Below, piece after piece: positions 7,240 through 7,983 of a DNA stretch of 7,983 bases (the first letter of the stretch is position 1; each line of letters opens with the position of its first letter). The stretch is from assembly GCA_020721745.1 (NCBI GenBank), contig DYMC01000109.1:1-7983 (forward strand). Direction: 5' to 3'. The stretch comes from Lentisphaera sp. Its GTDB lineage: Bacteria > Verrucomicrobiota > Lentisphaeria > Victivallales > GWF2-50-93. The position numbers and the translations under genes were made by a program. The notes under the pieces were generated by a model. It was not told the DNA's origin. It saw only the letters and a program-made list of their open reading frames with translations, and did not search any database.

Positions 7240-7313
7240 GCGGGTGTAGCATAGTGGTAATGCTCCAGCTTCCCAAGCTGGCTATGAGGGTTCGATTCCC
7301 TTCACCCGCTCCA
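7240..7313 (+). tRNA. tRNA-Gly (anticodon CCC)
   Basis: A complete cloverleaf of 74 bases. The acceptor stem is GCGGGTG with CACCCGC (seven perfect pairs). The D stem is GCAT/ATGC with loop AGTGGTA. The anticodon stem is CCAGC/GCTGG with loop TTCCCAA, giving anticodon CCC, which reads GGG. The variable region has four bases. The T stem is GAGGG/CCCTT (one G-T pair) with loop TTCGATT. The discriminator is T followed by an encoded CCA. U73 is the bacterial glycine identity base, where archaea use A73. It has its own promoter just upstream. The remnant of a transporter gene begins one or two bases after its 3' end. Confidence 0.96.
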
Positions 7314-7314
7314 A

Positions 7315-7680
7315 TTGATCGAGCGCAGCTGTGACGCCCTCGGCAGCATGGCCCTCCCTCTCGCGCTGATAAGCATTGGTTCTTCGCTGACCTTCGGCAA
7401 GATAAGGGGAAACATAGTCGCCGCGGCAGCCGCTTCGGTGGTGAACATGTTCGCCCTGCCGGCCCTCGGCTGGATCGCGGCCGCCTTCCTGGGGATGAAC
7501 GGCACCGAAACAATGATAGCCCTCATCCTTCTGGCCTACCCTGCCGCCTCCTCATCCTACGTGATGGTGCAGCAGCTTGGCGGAGACGAGACCCTTGCGG
7601 GAAGCACGATAGTAATCAGCACACTGCTCTCGATAATCCCGATCACGATGATAATTGCCTTTTTCGGCCAGGCCATCTGA
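7315..7680 (+). pseudogene. C-terminal fragment of an AEC (auxin efflux carrier) family transporter
   Basis: About 121 residues remain of a membrane permease family that is normally around 300 residues with ten membrane segments. The fragment reads like the last four segments: ALPLALISIGSSL (family 'plALi.iGasL'), IVAAAAASVVNMFALPALGW, MIALILLAYPAASSSYVMVQ (family 'aaPta...y.la') and STIVISTLLSIIPITMIIAF at the end (family 'sTllsl.t'). The N-terminal part is absent. Similarity starts within a few codons of the tRNA 3' end, and reading back in frame meets a stop inside the tRNA. The only nearby starts are TTG at 7315 and ATG at 7348, neither with a ribosome site. The frame itself is undamaged, and codon use (ATA, AGG) matches the operon, so the truncation may be recent or an assembly effect. 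I judge it non-functional; a short expressed protein cannot be excluded. Confidence 0.75.
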
Positions 7681-7983
7681 TCCCCGGCAAGGGAAACGGA
7701 CTGGAACGAGGAACATCACAATGTCGAACGCGTCGAACTTCTTCTGGATGCCGGAGTTGATGGATGATGGCTTCTGCTTGAGAGCATTTGCGCATTGAGA
7801 TGTATTCGGAATTAGCGCCTGCTGATTTCTTTTGTTTTTCTTTTCTTGCTTTTGGTAGGTTATTTTCTTCTTTCGAGTTTTGAGTGGGTGATGCAAGAAT
7901 CGAATATGACTGGAAAGAAGGTTTGAACCTGGAAAAAGCAGTTGAAAATCGCTTTTTTACTTAAGTTTATGATAATTAAGTTG
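7681..7983. other. Gene-poor right edge, becoming AT-rich
   Basis: No gene is supported in these 303 bases. The first ~120 bases keep the composition of the preceding genes and contain a 25-codon plus-strand frame (7721-7798) with GAGGA eight bases before its ATG, encoding a peptide I do not recognise. From about 7801 GC falls to roughly 34% (62 of 183 by hand), beginning with a pyrimidine-rich tract (about 7826-7874). A minus-strand segment at 7882-7904 resembles a tRNA 3' end. Two small inverted repeats, AAAAAGC/GCTTTTT (7933-7939, 7951-7957) and ACTTAA/TTAAGT (7959-7964, 7976-7981), could form weak hairpins, the first with a T run like a poor terminator. Confidence 0.6.
7882..7904 (-). other. 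tRNA 3'-end-like fragment, possible attachment-site remnant
   Basis: Read on the minus strand, the order is TTCGATT (T loop), CTTGC (3' strand of a T stem), ATCACCC (3' strand of an acceptor stem), A (discriminator), then CTC where CCA would be. The bases before the T loop (TCATA) do not pair with CTTGC, so only the 3' part of a tRNA would be present. It is not a copy of the tRNA-Gly in this window, since the stem sequences differ. Such isolated 3' ends are typical of the far end of elements integrated at tRNA genes, but a chance match is possible over this length. Confidence 0.3.

Noticed and set aside
7214..7513. 99-codon minus-strand frame through the tRNA, ending with a GEGNRTLI-like stretch
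   Set aside because: That peptide is simply the antisense reading of the tRNA 3' half, a common false gene call.
7552..7896. 114-codon minus-strand frame rich in lysine
   Set aside because: It starts at TTG without a ribosome site, its first part is the complement of a pyrimidine tract, and its end overlaps the transporter remnant antisense.
7884..7964. 26-codon plus-strand frame from GTG (VGDARIEYDWKEG...)
   Set aside because: Its start coincides with the antisense of a tRNA-3'-like segment and there is no ribosome site, so it is better explained as non-coding.

Overview
The window looks like bacterial chromosome. The tRNA-Gly has the bacterial discriminator U73 and an encoded CCA, most genes have Shine-Dalgarno sequences, and a sigma-70-like promoter is visible. 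Base composition is moderately GC-rich over the genes, with many AGG/AGA arginine and ATA isoleucine codons (8 of 11 Arg codons in the purO gene are AGA/AGG by hand count). The large TPR-like membrane protein next to an ABC-2 exporter recalls uncharacterised proteins I remember from the Verrucomicrobia/Lentisphaerae (PVC) group. That placement is from memory and is low confidence.

Positions 83-7139 (minus strand) hold six densely packed genes that probably form one transcription unit. In transcription order they are: an ABC-2-type ATPase (to 5955), its membrane permease (5944-4496), a membrane-anchored TPR-like protein of unknown function (4499-2895), a SixA-family histidine phosphatase (2898-2389), glucose-6-phosphate isomerase (2333-738) and an archaeal-type IMP cyclohydrolase PurO (712-83). 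The permease/TPR and TPR/SixA junctions are both 4-bp ATGA stop/start overlaps. The other gaps are 10, 55 and 25 bases. A weak hairpin followed by a T run (minus strand, positions 1-26) may end the unit.

Positions 7140-7239 are a divergent intergenic region. It has a good promoter for the plus-strand tRNA, and a symmetric -10 element that could also fire toward the operon.

Positions 7240-7983 (plus strand) hold tRNA-Gly(CCC). Starting one or two bases after its CCA is the C-terminal third of an auxin-efflux-carrier (AEC) family transporter that lacks its N-terminal part. A 303-base stretch without a convincing gene follows. Its last ~180 bases fall to about 34% GC and contain, on the minus strand, a segment resembling the 3' end of another tRNA. 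Together these suggest a recombination or integration scar, or an assembly join, at the tRNA 3' end.

Functionally, the first three genes most likely make an exporter complex with a large extracytoplasmic domain and a membrane-tethered partner. The last three are cytoplasmic enzymes (phosphohistidine phosphatase, glycolysis, purine synthesis). The most novel parts are the uncharacterised ABC/TPR module, PurO in a bacterial operon, and the truncated gene abutting the tRNA.
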